NCBI GenBank assembly: GCA_964204605.1
Contig: OZ123195.1
Location: 1,550,001 to 1,614,000 of the forward strand
Direction of reading: 5' to 3'
DNA from: UBA961 sp014191195
GTDB taxonomy: Bacteria; Bacteroidota; Ignavibacteria; Kapaibacteriales; UBA961
DNA length: 64,000 nucleotides
The notes below the pieces were generated by a model. It made no database searches and was not told the origin of the DNA. It saw only the letters and a list, made by a program, of their open reading frames with translations. Shown one piece after another: positions 17,127-27,086 of the stretch. The translations under genes and the position numbers were made by a program. Each line of letters opens with the position of its first letter. The first letter of the stretch is position 1.

Positions 17127-19820
17127 ATGAGCGAACTTTCAAAAGCATATGAGCCAGCTGCAATTGAACAAAAACATTATGCAGAATGGATGTCCAAGTC
17201 TCTGTATAGATCTTCTCCAAATCCACATAAGAAGCCATATTCCATATTAATGCCTCCACCAAATGTGACGGGTGTTTTAACTATGGGACATGTTATAAAT
17301 CATACGATACAGGATATTTATATTCGCAGAAATCGCATGGCTGGTTTTGAAACTTGCTGGTTCCCTGGATTAGATCATGCAGGTATTGCCACGCAAACAA
17401 AAGTAGAGCAACAACTTCGCGAACAAAAATTATCACGTCATGATGTAGGTAGAGACGCTTTTTTAGAAAAAGTATGGGAATGGCGTTATCAGTATGGTGA
17501 TAAAATTCTTCAGCAATTACATTCTATTGGTATTTCTTGTGATTGGAATAGAACTTTATTCACAATGGATGAATCTGCTTCTCATGCGGTTACTGAAACA
17601 TTTATACGCTTATTTGATGAAGGTTTAATCTATCGTGGAAAAAGAATTATCAATTGGTCTCCAATTGCTCAATCTGCATTAAGTGATGAAGAAGTTACTT
17701 TTAAAGAAGTACAAGAATATATGTATACACTAAGATATTCACTTAAAAATGGCAATGGATATCTTACTGTTGCAACGGTAAGGCCAGAAACAATTTTTGG
17801 CGATGTTGCTATTGCAGTCAATCCCAAAGATGAACGATATAATCATTTAATAGGAACAATGGTTATAGTGCCAATTACTGGAAAAGAGATTCCAATAATA
17901 GCTGATGACTATGCAGATCCTAGTTTTGGGACAGGTTGTGTGAAGATTACTCCAGCGCATGATCCCAATGATTTTGAAGTAGGTTTAAGGCATAATCTTA
18001 GTATGCCAAATGCGATCAATCCAGATGCTACATTAAATGAATTAGCAGGTGAATTTGCCGGCTTAGATAGATTTGTAGCCAGAAAGAAAGTAGTTGAAAG
18101 ATTAAAATCGATAGATTTAATTGAAAAAATTGAGGACTATACCCATAATGTAGGGTTTTCTGAACGAGGTGGAGAACCAGTTGAACCATATTTAAGTGAT
18201 CAGTGGTTTGTAAATATGAAACCATTGGCTAAACCAGCACTTGATGCGGTAATGCATGGTGATATTACATTTTATCCTCATCATTGGACAAAAACCTATG
18301 AACATTGGATGTCCGGAATCCGTGATTGGTGTATTTCACGTCAATTATGGTGGGGACATCGTATTCCTGTGTATTATGCTCAAGATGGATCATTTACGGC
18401 TGCAAACTCTGTGGATGAAGCAAGAAAAAAACTTGGTTTACATCAATCCGAGATATTAAAACAAGATCCAGATGTACTCGACACATGGTTTTCTTCTTGG
18501 TTATGGCCAATGACAACCATGGGGTGGCTTGCCGATGGCAAAACTGAAAAAACAGCAGATCTAAGCTATTATTCACCCTCTGATTTATTGATAACTGGCC
18601 CTGATATCATTTTTTTCTGGGTAGCAAGAATGATCATGGCATCATTAAAATTTACTGGTAAAATTCCCTTTAAAGATGTGTATTTCACAAGTATCATTCG
18701 TGATGGCAAAGGCAGAAAAATGTCTAAATCATTAGGCAATTCACCAGATCCATTACATGTAATCGAAAAATATGGTGCAGATGCATTACGATTTACAATT
18801 GTCTATTTAGCACCTTTAGGTACAGATGTTCGTTTAGAAGTACAAGAACAAGATGTACCGCAAGTAGAATTTGGAAGGAATTTTGCCAATAAATTATGGA
18901 ATGCAGGCCGTTTTCTATCGATGAAAAAAGATGAAAATCCGTGTGAAGAAATTGAGCATATTTTATCAATCGATGAAATGTCGGCTGCAGATGCTTGGAT
19001 TTATTCACGCTATCAAACTACAATTCAAACAGTGCAAACAAATCTTTCAGAATATAAAATTACTGAATATGCCAGATGCTTACATGAGTTCATATGGAGA
19101 GATTTCTGTGATTGGTATATAGAAATAGTAAAATCTGAAATTGCACATGCACATGATAGTAAACAGAAAGCTCAATTGGTTCATTTTGCGCTTTCAATTT
19201 TTGATGGAATTCTAAGACTATTACATCCTGTAATGCCATTTATCACCGAAGAATTATGGCAATCTCTAGCAATAGAGAAATATACTACTAGCATCAGTAC
19301 AGCAGCATTGCCAGAGTTTAATCAGGATGCAGTGCAAACTACCATTGAATCTTCATTTGAATTATTGCAAATGATTGTAGAAGAAATTAGAAAAATGAGA
19401 GCATTAAGCAATATTCAAAATCATCAGAAATTACCAGTTATCATAAAAGTAGATGATATATTGCTTCAAGACTTCTTTATAGCTCAATCTTCTACAATTA
19501 CATCCTTAGGTAGGGCATCTCAAGTAATTATAGATAAAAATATTCCAAAACCAGAACATTGCTTAGCTTCTGTTATACGAGGAATAGATATTTATATAGA
19601 AACAGCCGATGCCATAGATAAAGACAAAGAAATAGCCCGATTAACTAAAGAATCAGAAAGGCTTTCAGGTTTGATTCAATCCATAGAGCGTAAATTAAAT
19701 AATCCTGGATTTGTTTCTAAAGCACCTGAACATGTAATACAATCAGAAAAGGAAAAATTGAATTCTATCAAAGATTCATATGCTAAAGTACAAGAGAATT
19801 TACACTCATTTTCAAAATAA
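17127..19820 (+). CDS. valS: Valine-tRNA ligase
   Basis: The 897-residue class Ia synthetase charges tRNA-Val. The HIGH-type motif is in PPPNVTGVLTMGHVINHT and the KMSKS motif in GRKMSKSLGNSPDPL. The CP1 editing region has TVRPETIFGDVAIAVNP and the C-terminus ends in the coiled-coil arm (LTKESERLSGLIQSIERKL) specific to ValRS. The ATG at 17127 is preferred over one 27 bases upstream because MSELSKAYEPAAIE matches the usual N-terminus, but no strong ribosome site decides it. The 229-base space before it holds the divergent promoters with dacB. Confidence 0.95.
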   Translation: MSELSKAYEPAAIEQKHYAEWMSKSLYRSSPNPHKKPYSILMPPPNVTGVLTMGHVINHTIQDIYIRRNRMAGFETCWFPGLDHAGIATQTKVEQQLREQKLSRHDVGRDAFLEKVWEWRYQYGDKILQQLHSIGISCDWNRTLFTMDESASHAVTETFIRLFDEGLIYRGKRIINWSPIAQSALSDEEVTFKEVQEYMYTLRYSLKNGNGYLTVATVRPETIFGDVAIAVNPKDERYNHLIGTMVIVPITGKEIPIIADDYADPSFGTGCVKITPAHDPNDFEVGLRHNLSMPNAINPDATLNELAGEFAGLDRFVARKKVVERLKSIDLIEKIEDYTHNVGFSERGGEPVEPYLSDQWFVNMKPLAKPALDAVMHGDITFYPHHWTKTYEHWMSGIRDWCISRQLWWGHRIPVYYAQDGSFTAANSVDEARKKLGLHQSEILKQDPDVLDTWFSSWLWPMTTMGWLADGKTEKTADLSYYSPSDLLITGPDIIFFWVARMIMASLKFTGKIPFKDVYFTSIIRDGKGRKMSKSLGNSPDPLHVIEKYGADALRFTIVYLAPLGTDVRLEVQEQDVPQVEFGRNFANKLWNAGRFLSMKKDENPCEEIEHILSIDEMSAADAWIYSRYQTTIQTVQTNLSEYKITEYARCLHEFIWRDFCDWYIEIVKSEIAHAHDSKQKAQLVHFALSIFDGILRLLHPVMPFITEELWQSLAIEKYTTSISTAALPEFNQDAVQTTIESSFELLQMIVEEIRKMRALSNIQNHQKLPVIIKVDDILLQDFFIAQSSTITSLGRASQVIIDKNIPKPEHCLASVIRGIDIYIETADAIDKDKEIARLTKESERLSGLIQSIERKLNNPGFVSKAPEHVIQSEKEKLNSIKDSYAKVQENLHSFSK

Positions 19821-19871
19821 AGATTTTTAGTATGTGCGTGTTTTCGCAATCAAATAAGGACAATAAATTTC

Positions 19872-21746
19872 ATGCAACAACAACAGCCAATTGACAAACG
19901 TAGTTTTATTGGTTTCATCCTGATTACTATTATTGTTACCGGATGGGTAATATGGATGAGCACTCATCAAAGGACAGTAAATCCAACAGTTACTGAAACA
20001 AAACAGAAAATCAATGCAAATCAAGCTGCAGCTGTAAATACAACTAATGCACCTACAAATCAACCTACTATTTCTGAAAGTAAGGAAGATTTTGTTCGCA
20101 TTGAAACTGATTTAGTTCGCATAATGCTTAGCACAAAAGGTGGATCTATTGCACGATGGGAACTAAAAGAATATTCTTCATGGCATGATAAAACATATAA
20201 AGGTGTCCCAGTTCAGCTTATAAATGCAAAAAATCGTGAAGCTGCAATCACTTTTATTGGACCAGAAGGAAAAAAAGTAGACACAAGGGGCATGAATTTC
20301 AGTTTTGAAGGTGATCAAAGATCTTTTACACTGAAAGGAAATGACTCATTAACTATTACAGCAAAAATTATTCTTGCCCCTGGAAGTGAAATCATTAAAA
20401 CTTTTACTCTATATGGCAATACATATGCATGTAAAGCTGGGATTACATTAAAAAATATGGAGAATTTTTTACCACAGCGCTATTATGATATGAGCTGGAA
20501 AGGTGGTTTAAAATTCCAAGAACAAAATAGTGTCGATGAATCCAATACCTCTGTAGCTCTTGCCTCTGTTAGTGGACAAATAGAAGAATATGATGCAACT
20601 GATTTTGCAGTCCCTACTACTGGCCAAACAATAGGTGCTATTGATTATTTAGCAACACGAACTAAGTATTTTGTTTCCGCTATAATTCCTGAAAAAATTA
20701 ATCCAGATGCCATGGGTTTTGTAGAAGGAATCAGAATCGGCGCATTAGGTGATGGTTATACTGAAAAGTATTCATTAGCATATAGAGTTCGATATACCGG
20801 AGGGCAGCAAACTGATGGTTTCACATTTTATATTGGACCTCAGATTTATGATACATTGCAACATTATGGTATAGAAAAAACAATCAATTTTGGAACATTT
20901 TATGGCGTAAAATGGCTAGTTGCACCAATTGGTGAATATATTTTGTTACCAATGCTGCGCTTTTTACACATATTTATTTCTAATTATGGAATAGCAATAC
21001 TTGTTTTCAGTTTGATAATGAAATTGCTTCTCTATCCATTTAGCGTTTCTCAAATGAAATCGATGCAAAAAACAAAAGCTGTTCAACCATTGATTCAAAA
21101 GATACAAGAGAAGTTTAAAGATGATAGAGTTGCTTTATCTCAAGAAACAATGAAAGTTTATCAGGAATATGGTATAAACCCAGCTGGTGGCTGTTTACCT
21201 ATGATTTTACAAATGCCAATATTAATTGCATTGTGGGCAGTTTTAGGAAGTTGGATGGATATTCGCCAAGCTAATTTCTTTGGCTGGATAACAGATTTAT
21301 CTGTCCCCGATGTCTTATTTGATTTAGGTTTTAAATTACCATTATTCCAAATTGACAAATTAAGCGGTTTAGCATTATTGATGGGATTGGCAATGTTTAT
21401 TCAACAAAAAATGACAATTACCGATCCAAATCAAAAATCAATGGTATATATTATGCCTATCATGTTTACATTTATGTTCTCTGGTTTTCCTGCCGGACTA
21501 AATGTTTATTATTTTACTTTTACTTTGCTAGGCATTTTACAACAAGTGTGGGTTACAAAACTCTCTAAAAATAAAATTACTTTAGATGATCTTAAAAAAA
21601 TGCCAAAATCCGAAGGTTGGTTTGCAAAAAGGATGAGAATGGCCCAAGAAATTGCCCAACAACAAAAAGCTGGTGGTACAGCAAGTAAATCATCTAAAAG
21701 ACAACCAATAGGCAATAAACTGCCTAATTCAAATAGAAAAAAGTAA
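19872..21746 (+). CDS. yidC: Membrane protein insertase YidC
   Basis: The 624-residue inner-membrane insertase helps SecYEG place and fold membrane proteins. The first membrane segment is near residues 13-32 (FIGFILITIIVTGWVIWM), then a Ser/Thr/Asn-rich linker and the large periplasmic beta-domain to about residue 340. The core has SNYGIAILVFSLIMKLLLYPFSVSQ, including the conserved hydrophilic-groove arginine region near KLLLYP, INPAGGCLPMILQMPILIALW and GFPAGLNVYYFTFTLLGILQQ. The tail is basic, as needed for ribosome contact. An AAGGA site precedes the ATG. A clear terminator follows. Confidence 0.95.
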   Translation: MQQQQPIDKRSFIGFILITIIVTGWVIWMSTHQRTVNPTVTETKQKINANQAAAVNTTNAPTNQPTISESKEDFVRIETDLVRIMLSTKGGSIARWELKEYSSWHDKTYKGVPVQLINAKNREAAITFIGPEGKKVDTRGMNFSFEGDQRSFTLKGNDSLTITAKIILAPGSEIIKTFTLYGNTYACKAGITLKNMENFLPQRYYDMSWKGGLKFQEQNSVDESNTSVALASVSGQIEEYDATDFAVPTTGQTIGAIDYLATRTKYFVSAIIPEKINPDAMGFVEGIRIGALGDGYTEKYSLAYRVRYTGGQQTDGFTFYIGPQIYDTLQHYGIEKTINFGTFYGVKWLVAPIGEYILLPMLRFLHIFISNYGIAILVFSLIMKLLLYPFSVSQMKSMQKTKAVQPLIQKIQEKFKDDRVALSQETMKVYQEYGINPAGGCLPMILQMPILIALWAVLGSWMDIRQANFFGWITDLSVPDVLFDLGFKLPLFQIDKLSGLALLMGLAMFIQQKMTITDPNQKSMVYIMPIMFTFMFSGFPAGLNVYYFTFTLLGILQQVWVTKLSKNKITLDDLKKMPKSEGWFAKRMRMAQEIAQQQKAGGTASKSSKRQPIGNKLPNSNRKK

Positions 21747-21767
21747 ATAATAGCTCTTGAATCAATT

Positions 21768-21804
21768 AAAGAGCATCGCTTTAAAAAAGCCTTGCTCTTT
21801 TTTA
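21768..21804 (+). terminator. Rho-independent terminator after yidC
   Basis: AAAGAGCA (21768-21775) pairs with TGCTCTTT (21793-21800); the loop contains an inner GCTT/AAGC pairing, and the right arm runs into a T-rich tract. Confidence 0.75.
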
Positions 21805-21824
21805 TTACATAATATGGAATAGAT

Positions 21825-23681
21825 ATGTTAAAAATGCCACTTTATCTTTATGGAAAAGCTAAAAGTGAATATATACCTCCAGCAGATCCAGCATGGAAAG
21901 TATATAGCAAATTATTTGCTCCTTATATTATTCTAGCTATTTTATCTTTTGCCTTTTATATACCAGCAATGCATTATGATTATTCTTATCTAGATGATAA
22001 TTCATTAATTCTTGATAATGCAACATTTAATGCAAATATTTCTAATCTAAGTAAGATTTTTAGTACAAATTATTATGGTGCTTTGTATAGGCCTTTTCTA
22101 TTTGGAAGCTTTATTATTGATGCTCAGTTTAGTGGCATACAACCTCAAGCATATCACTTTGCTAATATCATTTACTTTGTAATTTCTGTTTTACTTGTTT
22201 GGCGATTAATTACCGTATTGTATGGTCAAGGCCCCATCCAATTTGGATTTATCTTATTATATGCCTTCCATCCTTTATTCGTTCCTTTAGCAGCATGGAT
22301 TCCGGGAAGAAATGATTCATTATTAATGATGTTCTGGATACCTAGTTTTTTATTGTATTATTCTTATAAAGCTTATGGCGGTAAGTGGCGCTTATGGTTT
22401 CATTTAGCATTTTATATGTGCACATTGTTTACCAAAGAATCTGCAATCGTTTTGCCTGTTCTCTGTTTTTTTGCAGATTATTTATTGATAGATAAGCCCG
22501 ATAAAAAAAATGGATTTGTACATAATTTCATTGGCATTCTTCAAAGAAATACATTGCCCATCATTGGTTGGATTGCATTATCTGTAATTTTCTTGTTGAT
22601 GCGTTATTCTGCATTAAAAGGAATTCCTCCATCTGGTGATATTGTAGGCCCATTTGAATTATTGAGAAATATTCAAACAATTCCAATTATCATTGCAAAA
22701 GCTTTTATTCCTTTAAAGCTTTTCGTTTTGGGTAGTTATGATTGGGGCATGACAGGTTTAGGGCTTGGAATAATCGGTATCATAGCAGGAATTCTTATGA
22801 ATAGAAAAGTAGAAGGATCTACTATTCTATTTTGGATTCTGTGGTTTTTACTCATATTACTGCCAACAATGGCTGCAAGTAGAAAAAATGGTGATATTTA
22901 TTTTACATATGCCGAACATCGCTCTTTCTTACCTTTTATTGCAATATTAGTACTATTAATAGAGATATTATTTAAAAGTATTTCTAGTAATAATTGGACT
23001 TTAATGAAGGTATTTACCTTCCTTCCTGTAGTTTTTGTCTATGCAGCAATTGCGTGGAATTATTTACCATGTTATGAAAATAGATTGTCATATTGGACAC
23101 AAGGAGCAAAAGTATATCCTGAAAAAGCAGAAATTCAACATGCATTTGGAAAAGCATTGTATACTGCAGACAAACCATTATTAGCTGTTCAGGCATATAA
23201 AAAAGCCATAGAGCTTTCTCCTGATCAAGACATCTTTTATAGCGATTTATCTAAAGTATATTTATATGGCCTTAATCCAGATTATGAAAAAGCAATTGCG
23301 GTACTAAAAGTTGCTGATTCTTTAGAATCTCAAGACCCAACTGTATTTCAAAACTTAACAGTTGCTTATGAAAAGAAAAAAATGATTCCCGAAGCATTAA
23401 AAGCTGCCGAAAAAGCTGTTAGGCTTTCTCCTAATGGTGCTACATTCCTTAATAATCTCACATTGCTATATTTTGCAAATAAAGATTATGTTAATGCAGA
23501 AATAATGGCCAGACGAACAATCAAAGCCCAGGATAATATTTTGTCTTGCTATACTATCTTATTCGATATATTAATTACTCAAAAACGTTATTTAGAAGCT
23601 GCAGAATTAGTTCCTCGATTAGTTAAAATGGGGGTAAAAATTCCCGCAGCTGCAATGCAACTTTTACAACCGTATTTATAA
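21825..23681 (+). CDS. GT-C-like multi-pass membrane protein with C-terminal TPR repeats
   Basis: The 618-residue protein has about ten hydrophobic segments in residues 25-420 and TPR-like repeats from about 430 to the end (for example AEIQHAFGKALYTADKPLLA, VFQNLTVAYEKKKMIPEAL, ATFLNNLTLLYFANKDYV). An early YLDDNSLILDN stretch places acidic residues after the first membrane segment, as in GT-C glycosyltransferases and the TMTC family, and FHPLFVPLAAWIPGRNDSL matches that family's conserved 'HP....v.wi.gR.d'. It probably transfers a sugar from a lipid donor to periplasmic targets, but donor and target are unknown. Between yidC and tyrS on the same strand. Confidence 0.7.
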   Translation: MLKMPLYLYGKAKSEYIPPADPAWKVYSKLFAPYIILAILSFAFYIPAMHYDYSYLDDNSLILDNATFNANISNLSKIFSTNYYGALYRPFLFGSFIIDAQFSGIQPQAYHFANIIYFVISVLLVWRLITVLYGQGPIQFGFILLYAFHPLFVPLAAWIPGRNDSLLMMFWIPSFLLYYSYKAYGGKWRLWFHLAFYMCTLFTKESAIVLPVLCFFADYLLIDKPDKKNGFVHNFIGILQRNTLPIIGWIALSVIFLLMRYSALKGIPPSGDIVGPFELLRNIQTIPIIIAKAFIPLKLFVLGSYDWGMTGLGLGIIGIIAGILMNRKVEGSTILFWILWFLLILLPTMAASRKNGDIYFTYAEHRSFLPFIAILVLLIEILFKSISSNNWTLMKVFTFLPVVFVYAAIAWNYLPCYENRLSYWTQGAKVYPEKAEIQHAFGKALYTADKPLLAVQAYKKAIELSPDQDIFYSDLSKVYLYGLNPDYEKAIAVLKVADSLESQDPTVFQNLTVAYEKKKMIPEALKAAEKAVRLSPNGATFLNNLTLLYFANKDYVNAEIMARRTIKAQDNILSCYTILFDILITQKRYLEAAELVPRLVKMGVKIPAAAMQLLQPYL

Positions 23682-23712
23682 TTTAATCAGACCCTATCTT
23701 ATCCTGAATACT

Positions 23713-24933
23713 ATGACAATATTCCCTACTTTAAATGAACAAATGGACATTCTGCGTACAGGTGTAGCAGAAATTTTTCCAGAAGATGAAATTGTTAAAA
23801 AAATTGAACGATCCATTACTACAAAAAAACCTTTAACAATTAAATTGGGATGCGATCCAAGCCGTCCAGATTTACATATTGGCCATGCAGTTGTGTTAAG
23901 AAAAATGCGTTCTTTTCAGGATTTAGGACATCAAGCAATTTTAATAATTGGTGATTTTACTGGAATGATTGGTGATCCAACGGGTAAGTCTAAAACACGT
24001 CCTGCCTTATCATTAGAAGAAACCAGAGCAAATGGCTTAAGTTATTTTGAACAAGCGTCATATATATTATCAGAATCAAATCTGACAATCAAATATAATT
24101 CCGAATGGCTTTCTACTATGTCATTTGCAGATATCATAAAGCTTGCTGCTCAATATACGGTTGCACAAATGCTAGAAAGAGATGATTTTTCTAAGCGCTT
24201 TCATGCAAATGAACCATTAAGTATTCATGAGTTTTTATACCCACTTGCCCAAGCAATGGATTCTGTAGCAATAAAATCTGATATAGAATTAGGTGGAACA
24301 GATCAAAAATTCAACTTAATTGTTGGACGTGAAATACAAAAAGCATATGGTGTAGAACCCCAAGGTATTATCATTATGCCAATCTTAGAAGGCACTGATG
24401 GTATTGAAAAAATGAGCAAATCACTGGGAAATTATATTGCAATTACCGATACTCCACGTGAAATGTTTGGCAAGGTGATGTCTATTCCAGATACCTTAAT
24501 TACTCGCTACTATCAATATGCCGCAATGGAAAGTGAATCTAAAACAAAAGAACTTTCTATTGGTTTAGCCGAGGGCTCAATTCACCCACGGCAAGCTAAG
24601 GTTGATACTGCCATTGGAGTAGTTGCAGTGTATCATGGCAAAGAAGCTGGGCAAGCTGCTTTTGAAGAATTCGAAAGAATCTTTGTTAAAAAAGATTTAC
24701 CAGATATTGTAGATGAAAGATCAATATCTGAATTAGGGTCTAATCCTTTGATAGTAGATGTTTTAGCACATACAGGAATGGTTACTTCTAAAGGTGAAGC
24801 TAGACGTCTTATTCAAGGTGGCGGTGTAAGCATAGATGGTGAGAAAGTTAGCGATATTTCTCAAACTGTAGATATTTCCAATCCAAGAATTATTAAAGTT
24901 GGTAAAAGAAAATTTTTAAAAATTATGATGTAA
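23713..24933 (+). CDS. tyrS: Tyrosine-tRNA ligase
   Basis: The 406-residue class Ic synthetase charges tRNA-Tyr. The HIGH motif is in PDLHIGHAVVLRKM and KMSKS in IEKMSKSLGNYIAI; ELGGTDQKFNLIVGR lies between. The C-terminal S4 RNA-binding domain reads GMVTSKGEARRLIQGGGVSIDGEKV. The wording DPSRPDLHIGH and the overall length fit the TyrZ-type subgroup rather than the TyrS of E. coli. It is 31 bases downstream of the TPR protein. Confidence 0.95.
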   Translation: MTIFPTLNEQMDILRTGVAEIFPEDEIVKKIERSITTKKPLTIKLGCDPSRPDLHIGHAVVLRKMRSFQDLGHQAILIIGDFTGMIGDPTGKSKTRPALSLEETRANGLSYFEQASYILSESNLTIKYNSEWLSTMSFADIIKLAAQYTVAQMLERDDFSKRFHANEPLSIHEFLYPLAQAMDSVAIKSDIELGGTDQKFNLIVGREIQKAYGVEPQGIIIMPILEGTDGIEKMSKSLGNYIAITDTPREMFGKVMSIPDTLITRYYQYAAMESESKTKELSIGLAEGSIHPRQAKVDTAIGVVAVYHGKEAGQAAFEEFERIFVKKDLPDIVDERSISELGSNPLIVDVLAHTGMVTSKGEARRLIQGGGVSIDGEKVSDISQTVDISNPRIIKVGKRKFLKIMM

Positions 24934-25055
24934 AACATGATGTAATATGTCATATTTCATTTATTTTTCATTATTCTTGTTATCATTACTATAAACTAAG
25001 TTCCTATTCCTTTCATAAGAAGCCTGCAATAGGATTTGTATTCTAAACCTGAATA

Positions 25056-27071
25056 ATGAATACTTCTTTAAGCTCACATATTCCAATCAATGCAAAAAAG
25101 TATGATTATATTTTTGCAGGTGCTGGCGTTTCAGCTTGTTTAGTATTACTAGAATTGCATAGACAAAATCTTTTGCATCAAAAAAGTATTCTTTTACTAG
25201 ATCCTACCCTTCATAATACTAATGATAAAACATTTTGTTTCTGGGCTAATGAACAAGAAACAATTCTAGAAATTCTCTCTCCGTTTATTTCTCATTCTTG
25301 GTCTCACATTCAAATTTCAGATACAAAAGTTGATAATATTAGCCCATTAACTTATAATCATATAGAAAGCATTTCTCTGTATCAAGAAATTGAGAAGCTT
25401 GAAAAAATCTATTCATGGGATAGATTATTTTGCGCGGTTGAAGATATATCAAGAAATGATACTGGAGCCTATGTATGTACAAAAGAGTTGCTGTATTATG
25501 CTGATATTGTATTTGATTCTAGAACTCCTAAATATCTTTCAAAGGAACATTTTCAAACACATATTTATCAAAGTTTTATTGGTTGGACGATTCAGTTAAA
25601 CAAGCCTCTGTTTGATGTCGATACATTTAGAATGATGGATTTTAATATTGAACAAGACAATTCTACACAATTTGTATATGTTCTACCATTTACGTCTTCG
25701 CAAGCATTAGTTGAAATCACAAGATTTGGTTCAGATCTCATCCAAAAGCAAAGTGCTGAACAAAATCTACATCATTATATTAAAGAACAATTCGGGGAAT
25801 ATTCTATAATAGATAGAGAGCATGGCTGTATTCCCATGAGTAATGTAAAGATAGACAATGAAATTAAGCATGATATTATTCTGTTAGGTGCCAGAAATTA
25901 TCTTACTAAACCTAGTACTGGATATACATTTAAATCTATGTTTTATCACGCTAACAATATCGTTGATAAAATATCATTATATCAAGATGTAAACTCTCTT
26001 AATATAGAATATACTCAGATGTCTAAAGGGCGTTTTGCTTTTTATGATTCATTATTATTACATATCTTACATACAAAACCTCATCAAGGAAAACCTATTT
26101 TTCAAGCTTTATTTCGTAGTGTAGATACAAAACATATCTTACGGTTTTTGGATGAAAAGACTTCGCTTACAGAAGATATTTTGCTTTTTATTGCATTACC
26201 TTGGACGCCTTTTTTACAAGCTCTTGTTCAAAAATTTATTACACTTTCTTGGTTAAGACCACTTCTTTTAACATGTCTAACCATAATGTTATATGCACTT
26301 GGATATAATACAAATTCTCAACAAATCATAGGATATGGAATACTTGTAATAGGATTATTTGTTGTAGGAATTCCACATGGAGCTGTTGATCATATCCTTG
26401 AAATGGGACATTGGGACATAAAAAAAACGCCTTCATTTATTATCAGTTATTTACTTTTATCTTCACTATTTGGATCTATCTGGTTTGTGTATCCTCCTTT
26501 GGCATTATTTCTTTTTATTGGATATTCTTGTTGGCATTTTGGAGAAGCAGACGGAAAGCAATGGGGATTTCATCCTTTAATTTCTTTTTTATGGGGATTC
26601 ATTGTTCTGCTTTATATATTAACCAGCCATTTAACAGAAACAAATAGCATTACCAATTCTATTGCCAATATTACTTTTTCTTGGCAATTCCCTGTGTGGA
26701 TATTCTTACCATTTTTCTTGTTTTCTATCTTTAAGAAACAATATTCTTTATCAATAACTATTATATGGCTTATGATATCAAGCCAAATTCCTTTGCTATT
26801 GGCTTTTGGTATGTATTTTATTGGACAGCACAGCATAACAAGTTGGGGACACATTAAAGGTCATATCAAACAAAGTAATATTGCGATTTGGAAAAAAGCT
26901 TTGCCCTTTCACGCTGGGGCGTGGTTAATGCTTTTCATATTCTTCATATTAAGGCCACAAACATCTGTAGCAGAAACTGATATATTTGTCCATTGGGGAA
27001 CATTTTTCATATTCATTTCTTGTATTAGTTTCCCTCATAGCATAGCTATGCATAGATTATATCGAAAGTAA
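25056..27071 (+). CDS. Fused lycopene beta-cyclase (CrtY) and beta-carotene 15,15'-dioxygenase (Brp/Blh)
   Basis: The 671-residue protein joins two carotenoid enzymes in one frame. Residues 1 to about 390 are a CrtY-type lycopene cyclase: FAD-binding DYIFAGAGVSACLVLLEL near 17-34, NDKTFCFW near 56-63 and TKPSTGYTF near 284-292. Residues about 400-671 are a Brp/Blh membrane dioxygenase that cleaves beta-carotene to two retinal molecules, with iron-ligand histidine motifs PHGAVDH near 440, WHFGEAD near 493 and GQHSITSWGHI near 590 between hydrophobic segments. Both halves look complete. The fusion would pass beta-carotene directly into cleavage. It stands alone between tyrS and a convergent TonB receptor; a rhodopsin gene is not in view. 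Confidence 0.92.
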   Translation: MNTSLSSHIPINAKKYDYIFAGAGVSACLVLLELHRQNLLHQKSILLLDPTLHNTNDKTFCFWANEQETILEILSPFISHSWSHIQISDTKVDNISPLTYNHIESISLYQEIEKLEKIYSWDRLFCAVEDISRNDTGAYVCTKELLYYADIVFDSRTPKYLSKEHFQTHIYQSFIGWTIQLNKPLFDVDTFRMMDFNIEQDNSTQFVYVLPFTSSQALVEITRFGSDLIQKQSAEQNLHHYIKEQFGEYSIIDREHGCIPMSNVKIDNEIKHDIILLGARNYLTKPSTGYTFKSMFYHANNIVDKISLYQDVNSLNIEYTQMSKGRFAFYDSLLLHILHTKPHQGKPIFQALFRSVDTKHILRFLDEKTSLTEDILLFIALPWTPFLQALVQKFITLSWLRPLLLTCLTIMLYALGYNTNSQQIIGYGILVIGLFVVGIPHGAVDHILEMGHWDIKKTPSFIISYLLLSSLFGSIWFVYPPLALFLFIGYSCWHFGEADGKQWGFHPLISFLWGFIVLLYILTSHLTETNSITNSIANITFSWQFPVWIFLPFFLFSIFKKQYSLSITIIWLMISSQIPLLLAFGMYFIGQHSITSWGHIKGHIKQSNIAIWKKALPFHAGAWLMLFIFFILRPQTSVAETDIFVHWGTFFIFISCISFPHSIAMHRLYRK

Positions 27072-27086
27072 AGTATGATATAATTC

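Noticed and set aside
18028..19122. Several 60-71-codon frames within valS on both strands
   Set aside because: All are shadows of valS with no independent support.
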